Source: JADJYF01 sp965278995 (GTDB lineage: Bacteria; Pseudomonadota; Gammaproteobacteria; Ga0077536). Taken from it: DNA of 64,000 bases. The stretch covers positions 5,580,001 through 5,644,000 of the forward strand of contig OZ257136.1 of NCBI GenBank assembly GCA_965278995.1, given 5' to 3'. Positions 34,906 through 44,796 of the stretch are shown one piece after another. Under the pieces are notes generated by a model that made no database searches, was not told the origin of the DNA, and saw nothing but the letters and a program-made list of their open reading frames with translations. The translations under genes were made by a program, and so were the position numbers. Numbering within the stretch: the stretch's first letter is position 1; each line of letters starts with the position of its first letter.

Positions 34906-36633
34906 CTAGCGGCTCCGCTGCGGTCCGCGGATGAGTCGGCCGGGTAGATTCCCGGTCGCCTGGCCGTCTTCGAAAGTGACTTGACCGCGCAACACCGTGG
35001 TGTGATAACCGCGGGCGTGCTGGATCAGGCGCTGACCCGACGCCGGCAGGTCGTAGACCATTTCCGGGACCGGCAAACTCAGCCGGTCAAAATCGATCAG
35101 GTTCATATCGGCACGCATGCCCGGCGCAATCAGCCCACGATCGCGCAAGCCATACAGCTCGGCGGTATCGCGGGTCTGCATGCGCACAGCCTGTTCGAGG
35201 CCGATGCGAGGACCGCGCGAACGATCGCGGACAAAGTGGGCGAGGAGATAGGTCGGTGCGCTGGCGTCGCAAATCATGCCGCAGTGAGCGCCGCCATCGC
35301 TGATGCCGAGCACGGTATTCGGGTGCAGCATCATGCTGCGGGCGTCGTCGTAGTGGCCAGCGTTGTAATTGAACAGCGGCGAATAGAGAAATGCTTTGCC
35401 GTTGCCGGTGAGCAGATGATCATAAGCCGCCGCTTCGGGCGAGATGCCCAGCTGTTCACCTTGCGCGCGCATGCTGAGTTCCGGGCCGGGCTCGTAATTC
35501 GGCGGATTGCCGAGTACGAAGATGCGATCGTAGTCGGCAATCGTCGAACGCATCGCCTTGCCTTCCATGAACAGCAGTCGCAGCAGGCGGGCGGGACGTG
35601 TGCCGCCTTCGGCAAGAATGCGCGCGCGAACCTCCGGCTTGTGCATCTCGGCGACGCGCCTCGCCAGCGGCAGTTGGGCAATCGCCTGGTAGCCGGGGCG
35701 GCCGATGAATGGATGCGTGCCTTCCAGACACATCAACACACCGGGCGGGCGGATGGCGACCTGCGGGTACAGGCCACCGCCGCACTGCGCCGCGTGATCG
35801 AGCAGACGCTGCCACTGCGTCGGGTCGTCATTGTTCTGTACGCAGGCGTAAGTAACCTTGCAGTTGGCGCCGATAACGTCGTTCATCCAGGCCAGTTCGG
35901 CTGATTCCGGCGCGAGATCCGAGGCGACTTCGAACACACTCTCGCGAACTTCGCCCATCGCCCGGGCAATGGTCGTCAGTTCGAGTGCATCGGCGGTGGT
36001 CCCAGGCACGAGTTCGCCGTCGATGGCACGATGCAGGACGGTGCGCGAGGTCGTGAACCCGAGCGCGCCGGCGGCAATGCCTTCTTTCACGATCGCGGCC
36101 ATTGCCGCGCGTTCGTCGGCATTCGCTTCAATATCGGTCGCGCCGCGCTCGCCCATGACGTAAGCGCGGACGGCGCCGTGCGGCACCTGCGCCGCCAGAT
36201 CGAGCGCACGTGGCATGCGGTCGAGTGCGTCCAGATATTCTGGGAAGCGCTCCCATGCCCAGTCGATACCCTCGGCCAGTGCAGTGCCCGGGATGTCCTC
36301 GACGCCTTCCATCAAGCCGATCAGCCAATCGTGTTTATCCGGTGCGACCGGCGCGAAACCGACGCCACAATTGCCCATCACGGCTGTTGTCACACCATGC
36401 CAGCACGACGGCGTCAGATAGGGATCCCAGGTCGCCTGACCATCATAGTGCGTATGCACATCGACCCAGCCGGGCGTCAGCAGCAGACCATCGGCGTTAA
36501 TCTCACGCCGGCCGGCACCGAGTTTGCCGCCAACGTCAACGATGTGTTCGCCATCGATGGCGACATCGCCGTGCTGCGCCGCGGCACCGGAGCCGTCGAC
36601 AATACGTGCGTTGCGGATGACGAGATCATGCAT
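34906..36633 (-). CDS. N-acyl-D-amino-acid deacylase-like amidohydrolase (third copy)
   Basis: A 575-residue third paralogue of the D-aminoacylase-like branch: HDLVIRNARIVDGSGAAA, the metal-binding WVDVHTHYDGQATWDPY, AVMGNCGVGFAPVAPDK, and ISDGGAHCGMICDASA. The ATG 36633 has GAGGAG nine bases upstream. It converges on the LLM gene (18-bp gap) and is divergent from the second BVMO gene. All three copies are under different promoters, suggesting different substrates. Confidence 0.88.
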   Translation of the reverse strand: MHDLVIRNARIVDGSGAAAQHGDVAIDGEHIVDVGGKLGAGRREINADGLLLTPGWVDVHTHYDGQATWDPYLTPSCWHGVTTAVMGNCGVGFAPVAPDKHDWLIGLMEGVEDIPGTALAEGIDWAWERFPEYLDALDRMPRALDLAAQVPHGAVRAYVMGERGATDIEANADERAAMAAIVKEGIAAGALGFTTSRTVLHRAIDGELVPGTTADALELTTIARAMGEVRESVFEVASDLAPESAELAWMNDVIGANCKVTYACVQNNDDPTQWQRLLDHAAQCGGGLYPQVAIRPPGVLMCLEGTHPFIGRPGYQAIAQLPLARRVAEMHKPEVRARILAEGGTRPARLLRLLFMEGKAMRSTIADYDRIFVLGNPPNYEPGPELSMRAQGEQLGISPEAAAYDHLLTGNGKAFLYSPLFNYNAGHYDDARSMMLHPNTVLGISDGGAHCGMICDASAPTYLLAHFVRDRSRGPRIGLEQAVRMQTRDTAELYGLRDRGLIAPGMRADMNLIDFDRLSLPVPEMVYDLPASGQRLIQHARGYHTTVLRGQVTFEDGQATGNLPGRLIRGPQRSR

Positions 36634-36867
36634 GGCGAGCTCCTCGCAATGGGCGGTACGATTGACGATACCGCTGAACGACAGTGTGCCTGCATCATAG
36701 GCGAGTTGACCGATGGGCTGCTAGCGATGGGCAGTGTCGGTGCGCTTGTCATTCGTTCTGGCGCCACACATGATGCCTGCACGGCACAGTGCGTGTGACA
36801 GGCAGAGGGGCCTGTCGTCGTGACTGGAACAACAGGTTCGAACTAGCGTGATTCAAGGGGACAAGCG

Positions 36868-38487
36868 ATGGCGCAAGCGCAGCGACAGATCCCGGCAACG
36901 GAGCCGGCCGAGGAACTCGACGCACTGATTATTGGCGCCGGTGTGTCCGGACTCTATCAACTTTATCGACTGCGCAAGCTCGGCTTGAACGCGCGCATTT
37001 TCGAAGCCGGCGGCGGTGTCGGCGGCACCTGGTACTGGAATCGCTACCCCGGCGCGCGTTTCGATTCGGAATCCTACAGCTACGCGTATTCGTTCTCTGA
37101 AGAGCTGCTGCAGGAATGGAACTGGTCCGAGCACTATTCCGCACAACCGGAAAACGAAAAATATCTGAATTTCGTCGCCGACAAGTTCGCTCTGCGCGCG
37201 CACATCCGCTGCAACGCCCGCATCAAATCGGCTGTCTATGAGGAAACCGCGAATCGCTGGCTGGTTACAACCGAAGACGGTCATCAGGCGCGAACGCAGT
37301 TCCTGATTTCAGCAGTTGGGATTCTGTCGGCGACCCACATGCCGAATATCCCTGGCATTGCCGATTTCAAAGGTCAGTCGTTCCACACCTCGCGCTGGCC
37401 ACATGAAAAAGTCGATTTCACCGGCAAACGCGTCGGTGTGATCGGTAGTGGTGCAACAGCGGTACAGCTTATTCCGCGGATTGCCGGCGAGGTTGCTCAT
37501 CTGACTGTGTTCCAGCGGACCCCAAACTACTGCGCACCGTTGCGCAATGCGGTCATCGACGACGAGGCACAGCAACAGATCAAGGCTAGCTACGCCGAGA
37601 TATTTCAGAAATGCCGCGAAACTTTCGCGAGCTTCATGCAGGACTTCGATCCGCGGCGCACGTTCGACGTCCCGCCGGCCGAGCGACTCGCGTTCTACGA
37701 GCAGATCTGGTCGCAGCCCGGATTCACCAAATGGTTCGGCTGTTTTCACGACATCATGACCGACCCGGCGGCGAACGAGGATTATGCCGAATTCGTCCGC
37801 AACAAGATTCGTGCGCGGGTCAAAGATCCTGTGGTGGCCGAGAAGCTGGCGCCTAAATGCCATCCTTTCGGCGCCAAGCGTATTCCACTCGAGACCGGGT
37901 ATTACGAAGTCTACAATCAGGACAACGTACGCCTGGTCGATGTCCGCGAGAGTCCGATAGAGCGAATCACGGCGACGGGTGTGAAAACCGGCGACGCTGA
38001 ATACGAACTCGACGTCATCATTTACGCGACCGGCTTCGATGCCATTACCGGCGAGTTGACACGCATGGATATTCGCGGGGAAGGCGGGCAGTCATTGAAA
38101 GAGAAATGGGATGAAGGTGTGAGCACCTACCTTACTCTGCAGACAGCCGGCTTTCCGAATCTGTTCATTGTCAACGGCGCGGTGTTCTGCAATTTCACGC
38201 GCTGTGCCGAAGTGGTCGCCGAATGGGTCAGCGAATGTGTCGGCTACATGCGCGAGCACGGTTATGAACGGATTGCTGCCGACCCGGTAGCCGAGGAAGC
38301 CTGGACCGATCATGCCAACAGCCTCACCGAGGGCATGTTGTTCACCAAGACCAACTCGTGGTTCATGGGCACCAATGTACCGGGCAAGAAGCGCAATTTC
38401 CTGTTTTACGCCGGCGGCGCGCCGGCCTTCCGCGACAAGTGCGCCGACGTCGCGGCCAAAGGCTACGAAGGTTTTGTGATGACCTAG
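36868..38487 (+). CDS. Baeyer-Villiger monooxygenase, cyclohexanone-monooxygenase-like
   Basis: A 539-residue type I BVMO of the shorter, cyclic-ketone-oxidising form. FAD motif GAGVSG (23-28) and VGGTWYWNRYPGARFDSESY, fingerprint FKGQSFHTSRWP (167-178), NADPH motif GSGATA (193-198). There is no N-terminal extension, in contrast to the BVMO at 25869. It would turn a ketone into an ester or lactone with NADPH and O2. AAGGGG lies upstream of the ATG. Its TAG stop overlaps the TAG of the convergent LLM gene within CTAG (38484-38487). Confidence 0.91.
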   Translation: MAQAQRQIPATEPAEELDALIIGAGVSGLYQLYRLRKLGLNARIFEAGGGVGGTWYWNRYPGARFDSESYSYAYSFSEELLQEWNWSEHYSAQPENEKYLNFVADKFALRAHIRCNARIKSAVYEETANRWLVTTEDGHQARTQFLISAVGILSATHMPNIPGIADFKGQSFHTSRWPHEKVDFTGKRVGVIGSGATAVQLIPRIAGEVAHLTVFQRTPNYCAPLRNAVIDDEAQQQIKASYAEIFQKCRETFASFMQDFDPRRTFDVPPAERLAFYEQIWSQPGFTKWFGCFHDIMTDPAANEDYAEFVRNKIRARVKDPVVAEKLAPKCHPFGAKRIPLETGYYEVYNQDNVRLVDVRESPIERITATGVKTGDAEYELDVIIYATGFDAITGELTRMDIRGEGGQSLKEKWDEGVSTYLTLQTAGFPNLFIVNGAVFCNFTRCAEVVAEWVSECVGYMREHGYERIAADPVAEEAWTDHANSLTEGMLFTKTNSWFMGTNVPGKKRNFLFYAGGAPAFRDKCADVAAKGYEGFVMT

Positions 38488-39650
38488 TGTTGACTCTCCG
38501 CGTCGTGCCGGGCTCGATAAGCGGCGATCGCGTCGAGCTGGGCCTGGGCCAGCGGATCGCGCACTGCGCGCAGCGCCGCTTCGCTCGTCTGCATGCGCCG
38601 GTTGGTGCGTTTGAAATGCGGCACGACGTAGTCGCCGAAAATTTCGTAATGGCGTTTCTTGGCGGCGAAGTTTGCCCAGTTGTGATCGAACAGCAGGTAG
38701 CAGCCGAAACCGCCGTTGGATTGTTCGAGCAGACTTTCAATGTGGGCGATTGCGTCGTCATACGTGCCGATCACGGCTGAGCCGGTATTCAGCGCCCACT
38801 CGATGTACTCTTCGATGCTATTGCCGGTGACCTGCATCTGCGGTGCCGCCGCAGTGTGCTGCAGGTAGTCGCAGAATTCGCGAATGCCGTAGCGGACGTC
38901 GGCCATGGCCTGGGCTTTTGTATCGGCCAGATGCATCAGACCGACAACCCGCCAGTGCGACCTATCGGCTTGCTTGCCGAATTCGCGCGCGCGCTGTTCA
39001 ACGACATCCCAATGCATGGCGAGCACGTCGACACCGGCTTTCATTGTCGCGCCTATCGAGATCAGTCCGAGGCCATGTTTGCCGGCGAGTCGCGGACCGG
39101 ACGGAGATACCACGGCGGCAGCAGCGACCGGCGGATGCGGATCCTGGTAGAAGTCGAGCTGCAGACGTGCGTCGACCAGCGTGTAGCGCGACGTCTCGAT
39201 CGATATCGGTTCATCGCTGGTGAGCAGATGCATCAACACATCGGTATCGACTTCGAGCGCGTCGCGCTGCTCGTGCGGCGAGAGTCCAATCATGGCGGCA
39301 TCAGTGGCGAGCGCGCCAGGTCCGAGACCGAGCATCACGCGGCCACGCGTCAGATGGTCAAGCAGCGCCAAGCGGTCGGCGACCCACAGCGGATTGTGAT
39401 AAGGCAGCGAAACGACGCCGGTGCCGAGGCGGATCGATCGCGTCTGCGCTGCGACATGTGCAATGAACAGCATCGGATCGCAGATCAATTCGACGCCGCC
39501 GGAATGGTGCTCGCCGAACCAGGCTTCGTCGAAACCGATGGCGTCGAGCAGCTGAACGATTTCGACGTCGCGCTGCAGTGCATAGGTCGGGTTGTAGTTC
39601 GTCGGCAGGTGGTGCGGCGGCAAAAAGGCGCCAAAACGCATGCGGGCCAT
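38484..39650 (-). CDS. LLM-class flavin-dependent oxidoreductase (second copy)
   Basis: A 388-residue paralogue of the gene at 33640: ARMRFGAFLPPHHLPTNYNP, AWFGEHHSGGVELI, LGTGVVSLPYHNPLWVADR, GLGPGALATDAAMIG. ATG 39650 is preferred because GAGGA stands nine bases before it; the ATG at 39659 is too close to that site. It is divergent from the kinase gene at 39728 across 77 bp, so one control region may serve both. Confidence 0.88.
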   Translation of the reverse strand: MARMRFGAFLPPHHLPTNYNPTYALQRDVEIVQLLDAIGFDEAWFGEHHSGGVELICDPMLFIAHVAAQTRSIRLGTGVVSLPYHNPLWVADRLALLDHLTRGRVMLGLGPGALATDAAMIGLSPHEQRDALEVDTDVLMHLLTSDEPISIETSRYTLVDARLQLDFYQDPHPPVAAAAVVSPSGPRLAGKHGLGLISIGATMKAGVDVLAMHWDVVEQRAREFGKQADRSHWRVVGLMHLADTKAQAMADVRYGIREFCDYLQHTAAAPQMQVTGNSIEEYIEWALNTGSAVIGTYDDAIAHIESLLEQSNGGFGCYLLFDHNWANFAAKKRHYEIFGDYVVPHFKRTNRRMQTSEAALRAVRDPLAQAQLDAIAAYRARHDAESQH

Positions 39651-39727
39651 GGCTCTCATTCCTCGCAGGTTATGCAGTCGCCGCGAGTATAGTGTCACAG
39701 GGTTGGTCGGCGCGAGGACGCCTCAGT

Positions 39728-40924
39728 ATGCAGACAGTGGACAAGAATCATCCGTCGGCTGCATGGATTGCGGCGGTGCGCTCGCGTTTTCCCTGTGAGC
39801 GTGAAATCGATCGGGTGTTGACGCGGAAGCTCGAGCGGCGTGGCGGCGCGCCCTACACGCCGCTGTCTCTCGACCAGCTGGCGGTTGGCGTCCGTGCGCT
39901 GATCGGCACGTCCATCGACAGTGCGTTTACGCTCAGCGACCTCGCCTGGCTGGGCGGCGGCGCCTCGAAAGTGCAGATGGCCTTCACATTGGAGTGGGAG
40001 CGACCCGGTCACGGTCGCGAAAAGACGCCGATGGTACTGCGCATGGAGCCGGCAGAATCGATCGTCGAAACGAGTCGTCTGCGCGAATTTCAGCTGTTGC
40101 GCGCATTCGCCGGCATCGTGCCGGTCCCGCCAGTGTTCTGGGTCGATGTCGAAGGCGTCAGCCTGCCTTACCCTGGATTAATCTATGGCTTCGTGCCGGG
40201 AGTGACCAAGCCAGGCAACGCGGCGAGTCAGGCCACCGGCATGGGAACTTATTTCGCGCCCGAATGGCGTGCCGCGCTGGGCGCACAGTTCGTCGAACAT
40301 CTGGTGCGTATACACGCGCGCGACATCGACAGTGCTGGGCTGAGCGCATTCGATCTGCCGGCGCCGGGCCGCCAGTCTGCTGAACTCGGCGTCTCGATGT
40401 GGGACCGTATCTGGGAAGAAGATGCCGACGAAGACATTCCGTTGCTGCGACTCGCCTCGGCCTGGTTGCACGAGCATGCGCCGGACTGCGCGCGACCGAC
40501 GATAGTTCACGGCGACTATCGGGTTGGCAATTTCCTTTTCACTGAACACGACGCTCGCATCACGGCAGTCCTCGATTGGGAACTGGCACGTATTGGCGAC
40601 CCGCACCAGGATCTCGCCTGGGTCACCGCGCACGCGTATGGCCACTATGACGACGATGGGAAGACGTTTCTGGTTGGTGGCTGTCTGCCTGAAACGGTGT
40701 TCTTCGACGCCTATCAACGCGCCTCCGGTTTGTGTATCGATGCACGTACGCTGCACTACTACAAGGTCTATACCGGTTACATGCAGGGCGTAATTTCGCT
40801 TGCGACGACCTATCGCATCGCGCGTAATGGCAAGACGCATCAGGATGTTCTGCAGGCCTGGATCCTCGGTATCGGCGCCATGCTGATCGACGAACTTCGC
40901 CAACTCCTCGAAGCAGGCTCCTGA
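39728..40924 (+). CDS. Phosphotransferase family protein (LvaA/ACAD10-kinase-like)
   Basis: A 398-residue APH-fold kinase. LGGGASKVQMAF gives the nucleotide loop, and the catalytic loop TIVHGDYRVGNFLF is followed by VLDWELARIGDPHQDLAWV. This acyl-CoA-dehydrogenase-associated branch includes LvaA and the ACAD10/11 kinase domain, which phosphorylate 4-hydroxyacyl-CoA. It is followed at once by a small unknown gene, as lvaA is by lvaB, so a hydroxyacyl-CoA kinase role is plausible. The N-terminal 70 residues are an extra part not typical of plain APH proteins. No dehydrogenase gene is nearby. Confidence 0.85.
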   Translation: MQTVDKNHPSAAWIAAVRSRFPCEREIDRVLTRKLERRGGAPYTPLSLDQLAVGVRALIGTSIDSAFTLSDLAWLGGGASKVQMAFTLEWERPGHGREKTPMVLRMEPAESIVETSRLREFQLLRAFAGIVPVPPVFWVDVEGVSLPYPGLIYGFVPGVTKPGNAASQATGMGTYFAPEWRAALGAQFVEHLVRIHARDIDSAGLSAFDLPAPGRQSAELGVSMWDRIWEEDADEDIPLLRLASAWLHEHAPDCARPTIVHGDYRVGNFLFTEHDARITAVLDWELARIGDPHQDLAWVTAHAYGHYDDDGKTFLVGGCLPETVFFDAYQRASGLCIDARTLHYYKVYTGYMQGVISLATTYRIARNGKTHQDVLQAWILGIGAMLIDELRQLLEAGS

Positions 40925-40925
40925 A

Positions 40926-41465
40926 ATGCAGCTTCGCGCCGACATCGCACTCAGAGCCATGATCAAATCGCTGACTGACGTCGTGCTGCCAGCAGTCGAC
41001 TCCGGCAATCGACTGGCGGTCGAACAGCTGCAGGTTGCCATCGGTCTGCTCGGCCTCATCGAACAACGGTTGCCACTCACCTATCGCTTCGATTGCGACG
41101 AGCTCGCTCGTCTGCTCGACTTTGCCAATGGACTAGCCGACGACGTCGATGCGGAGCAGACCGAGAGCGAGCGCCAGGCGTTGGCACTGGCCGCGGAGAG
41201 CGGTGCTGAAGTATTGCGTCGGGCCGGCGCCGACCCAGCCGAAGTACTGGCCGCCGTGCGCGCACTGCGAACAACGAGCGGCACGCTGGTGACCGTGGCT
41301 TATCGCCACGGTGACGACACCTGCAAAGCGGCGTTGACACGGCGCGTATTGGCGATGTCGAAGGAGCAACTGCTGCGCGATCGAGCGTGGGTCAGCCCGC
41401 AGGGCTGGGAGCCGCATCCGGAAGCGCTGCCGACGCTGACCGAGCTGCTGGCGGGCAAGGCGTGA
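40926..41465 (+). CDS. Small partner protein of the kinase, possibly LvaB/DUF6285-like
   Basis: A 179-residue, mostly helical protein without membrane segment or signal. It begins MQLRADIALRAMIKSLTDVV, continues LPAVDSGNRLAVEQLQVAIG, and its C-terminal half has a SKEQLLRDRAWVSPQGWE stretch. It starts one base after the kinase stop. The helical Leu/Ala/Glu pattern and position recall DUF6285-type LvaB, needed for LvaA activity, but I see no firm motif. Treat the assignment as inferred from context. Confidence 0.72.
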   Translation: MQLRADIALRAMIKSLTDVVLPAVDSGNRLAVEQLQVAIGLLGLIEQRLPLTYRFDCDELARLLDFANGLADDVDAEQTESERQALALAAESGAEVLRRAGADPAEVLAAVRALRTTSGTLVTVAYRHGDDTCKAALTRRVLAMSKEQLLRDRAWVSPQGWEPHPEALPTLTELLAGKA

Positions 41466-41650
41466 TGGCAGCGACGGTCGATCCGTGCCCCGCGACGTGG
41501 CATCTCCGGTCTCCGCCTGCTGTGAGGTGCACCAAATCGAGGCTTCGCCGTCGACTTGCCGGCGGCTGACGCGGAGCGCTTGATCCGCTGCCTCCGGGCA
41601 GTCATCCTCGTTTCGACCGTCGGTCCGCCATTCAGCCTCATGAGGACGTC

Positions 41651-44470
41651 ATGCCCCGTGCCATCGCAACCTCGTCGCGTCGTGGAAAAACGACGCCGCG
41701 CCTCGCTGCTGCAGACGACGCAGCGGCGAAGAACCGGCCGCTCATCGAAGATATCCGACTGCTGGGGCGCATCCTCGGCGAAGTCATTCGCGAACAGGAA
41801 GGCAAGGTTGCTTTCGAGTTGATCGAACGTGTGCGGCAGCTCTCGGTCGCTTATCGGCTGAAGCGCGATGCCGGTGCCGGCCGTGCGCTGGATCGATTGC
41901 TGAAGAACTTGAGTGCGGATCAGACAGTGAGCGTGATCCGGGCCTTCAGCTATTTCTCGCATCTGGCCAATATTGCCGAGGATCGTCATCACGTCCGGCG
42001 CCGGGTGCATCACGAGCGGCAGGGGCACCTGCAGGAAGGATCGCTCGCGATGAGCTTCGAGCGCCTGGCGCGCGCGGATATCCGTGCCGTGGACATCGCG
42101 CGTCTGCTGCAGCACGCCTATATCTCGCCGGTATTGACGGCACATCCGACGGAAGTCCAACGAAAAAGCATACTCGACGCCGAGCATTCGATTGCTGAAC
42201 TGATTGGTCTGCGCGATGAACTCTACGGCGAGCGCGAACAGTCCGAAAATGAGGCGCTGCTTCGTGCGCGGGTAACGCAGCTTTGGCAGACGCGCATGTT
42301 GCGCAATGCCAAGCTCACGGTTGCCGATGAGATCGAGAATGCGCTGTCTTACTACCAGACGACGTTCTTGCGCCAGATCCCCCGGCTCTATCGAGAAGTG
42401 GAAACGGCGTTGCCCGGGCACGACATTGCGAGCTTCTTTCGCATGGGCAACTGGATTGGCGGCGATCGTGACGGTAATCCGAATGTTTCAGCCGACACGC
42501 TGCACATGGCGCTCGCGCGCCAGAGCGAAACGGCGTTGCGTTTCTACCTGACGGAAGTCCACCAGCTTGGCGCCGAACTGTCGATGTCGGCCATGCTGTG
42601 CCCGGTCACAGCGGCAATGCGCACGCTGGCCGAGAGTTCGCCGGACCATAACGTCCATCGCGAGGACGAACCGTATCGACGCGCTTTGATAGGCGTCTAT
42701 GCGCGTCTGGCTGCGACGCTGCATGCGCTGACCGGCACTGAAGCACTGCGCCATGCGGTCTCCCCGCAGGATCCCTATCAGACGTCCGAGGAATTTCTCG
42801 CCGCACTTACGACCATCGAGACGTCGCTCCGATCACATCATGCCGATGCCTTGGTCGCACCGCGGCTGGCACCGCTGATCCGCGCCGTACAGGTCTTCGG
42901 TTTTCATCTGGCGACAGTCGATCTCCGCCAAAGTTCGGACAAGCACGAAGCGGTGGTAGCCGAATTGCTCGCAGTGGCGCGGATCGAAGCTGATTACAGC
43001 GGTCTTTCCGAGGACGCGCGCCGAACCTTGCTGTTAGGTTTGCTCGATGAGGCGCGCTCGCTCCGCGTTCGCACCGCGGTCTACAGCGAGCACGCCCTGG
43101 GTGAGCTCGCCATCTTCGAGGCTGCCGCGCTGCTGCGTCGGCGATATGGTAGAGCCGCGCTCAGGCACTACATCATTTCGCATACGGAAGATGTCAGCGA
43201 TCTGCTCGAAGTCCTGTTGTTATTCAAGGAAACCGGGCTGCTGAGCGGCTGTATCAGCGACAACGCGACAGCCGACCTGATTGTCGTCCCGCTGTTCGAG
43301 ACGATTGCCGATCTGCGTCAGGCTGCGCCGATCATGCGGGCGTTCTACGAACTGCCCGGCATGCTTGCCTTGATGAAAGCGTCCGGTGCCGAGCAGGACA
43401 TCATGCTCGGTTACAGCGACAGCAACAAAGACGGCGGCATGTTTACCAGCAATTGGGAACTCTATCGCGCCGAAATCGCGCTGGTCGATCTGTTCGCCGG
43501 ACTGCGCGGCGAACATGGGCTGACGCTGCGACTGTTCCACGGTCGTGGCGGTACCGTTGGTCGCGGTGGCGGCCCGAGCTATCAGGCAATCCTGGCGCAA
43601 CCGCCGGGAACGGTGAACGGACAGATTAGGTTGACCGAGCAGGGCGAAGTGATTGCGTCCAAATACGCCAATCCCGTCATCGGACTGCGAAATCTCGAAA
43701 CGTTGGTCGCAGCCACGCTTGAAGCCAGTCTGCTGCATCCGACGCAAAGCGCGTCAGCGTCATTCCTTGCCGCCGCCGATGCGATCAGCGCTTTCAGCAT
43801 GGCCGCTTATCGCAAGCTCGTATATGAAACGCCAGGCTTCACCGACTATTTCTTCAGCGCAACGCCAATCCGTGAAATTGCCGAGCTCAACATCGGTTCC
43901 CGCCCGGCCTCGCGCAAAGCGACGCGCGCGATCGAAGACCTTCGCGCGATCCCGTGGGGATTCAGCTGGGGGCAATGCCGGGTAGCCTTGCCCGGCTGGT
44001 ACGGCTTTGGTACCGCCATCGAGCGCTATGTCGACGACGGAACGCGAAAAGTGCGACTGGCCCTGCTGCAGAAAATGTATCGCCAATGGCCGTTCTTCGG
44101 CACCTTGCTTTCCAATCTCGATATGGTACTGGCGAAATGCGATCTCGGTATTGCCGCGCGCTATGTCGAACTGGTCGAAGACAAGCGGCTGGGTCGCCGG
44201 ATCTTCGCGCTCATTCAAGCCGAGTGGCAACGCACTCATGACGCGCTGTCGCTGATCACCGGCGAAGCGCATCGGCTCGAGTCGAATCCCTCGTTGGCGC
44301 GCTCGATCGAACATCGGTTGCCGTACCTCGATCCGCTCAATCATCTGCAGGTCGAATTGATGCGCCGCTACCGTGCGCGTCGCGACGGCGACCCCACGCT
44401 CGAACGTGTGCAGCGCGGCATTCACATCTCAATCAACGGTGTTGCCGCCGGATTGCGCAATACGGGGTGA
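41651..44470 (+). CDS. ppc: Phosphoenolpyruvate carboxylase
   Basis: A 939-residue anaplerotic enzyme that makes oxaloacetate from PEP and bicarbonate. The catalytic motifs are VLTAHPTEVQRKS (His), WIGGDRDGNPNVSADTL, GYSDSNKDGGMFTSNW and LFHGRGGTVGRGGGPSY (Arg/Gly-rich loop), and the chain ends with GLRNTG as expected. Length is at the upper end of the family because of a 30-residue N-terminal Ser/Arg/Ala extension. The ATG has GAGGAC just upstream. About 185 bp without a gene precede it. Confidence 0.97.
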   Translation: MPRAIATSSRRGKTTPRLAAADDAAAKNRPLIEDIRLLGRILGEVIREQEGKVAFELIERVRQLSVAYRLKRDAGAGRALDRLLKNLSADQTVSVIRAFSYFSHLANIAEDRHHVRRRVHHERQGHLQEGSLAMSFERLARADIRAVDIARLLQHAYISPVLTAHPTEVQRKSILDAEHSIAELIGLRDELYGEREQSENEALLRARVTQLWQTRMLRNAKLTVADEIENALSYYQTTFLRQIPRLYREVETALPGHDIASFFRMGNWIGGDRDGNPNVSADTLHMALARQSETALRFYLTEVHQLGAELSMSAMLCPVTAAMRTLAESSPDHNVHREDEPYRRALIGVYARLAATLHALTGTEALRHAVSPQDPYQTSEEFLAALTTIETSLRSHHADALVAPRLAPLIRAVQVFGFHLATVDLRQSSDKHEAVVAELLAVARIEADYSGLSEDARRTLLLGLLDEARSLRVRTAVYSEHALGELAIFEAAALLRRRYGRAALRHYIISHTEDVSDLLEVLLLFKETGLLSGCISDNATADLIVVPLFETIADLRQAAPIMRAFYELPGMLALMKASGAEQDIMLGYSDSNKDGGMFTSNWELYRAEIALVDLFAGLRGEHGLTLRLFHGRGGTVGRGGGPSYQAILAQPPGTVNGQIRLTEQGEVIASKYANPVIGLRNLETLVAATLEASLLHPTQSASASFLAAADAISAFSMAAYRKLVYETPGFTDYFFSATPIREIAELNIGSRPASRKATRAIEDLRAIPWGFSWGQCRVALPGWYGFGTAIERYVDDGTRKVRLALLQKMYRQWPFFGTLLSNLDMVLAKCDLGIAARYVELVEDKRLGRRIFALIQAEWQRTHDALSLITGEAHRLESNPSLARSIEHRLPYLDPLNHLQVELMRRYRARRDGDPTLERVQRGIHISINGVAAGLRNTG

Positions 44471-44796
44471 GCGGCGGTCGTCGGCCCTCGGCGACCGTAT
44501 TTGAACGCCGGCCCTGCGTGCGGTGCAGCATGCGCGGCCTTGACAGATGCGAAAAAAACTCTGTCCTTTCTGCAGGATTGGGCGTAGCATCGCGCCACTT
44601 ATGTTTGCGTCCCGGTAGATTCCGGTACAACCCACCCCAAGCCAGTCCCTCCTTTGTCACGTTGTTTCATCGGTCGCACTCAATTGGTGGTAAGCATTCG
44701 CCGCTAGACGGCGCATCGGTATGCGGGGGACTTGTGCGATGGACCCCGCGCATCGCGATTGAGGACAAAGCACGTAATTACTTTTGTGAGACTTGA
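44471..44796 (+). other. 326-bp leader region of the RRM gene, no gene
   Basis: No plausible ORF. A TTGACA hexamer stands at 44539-44544, but no fitting -10 follows at the right distance. The last 60 bases before the RRM start are A/T-rich compared with their surroundings, with only a weak GAG ribosome site. RRM genes of this sort often have long structured leaders, so a transcribed 5' UTR is possible; nothing more can be shown. Confidence 0.35.

Noticed and set aside
44467..44796. 109-residue ORF in the RRM leader
   Set aside because: No ribosome site, Cys/Arg-rich low-quality translation, no family features.
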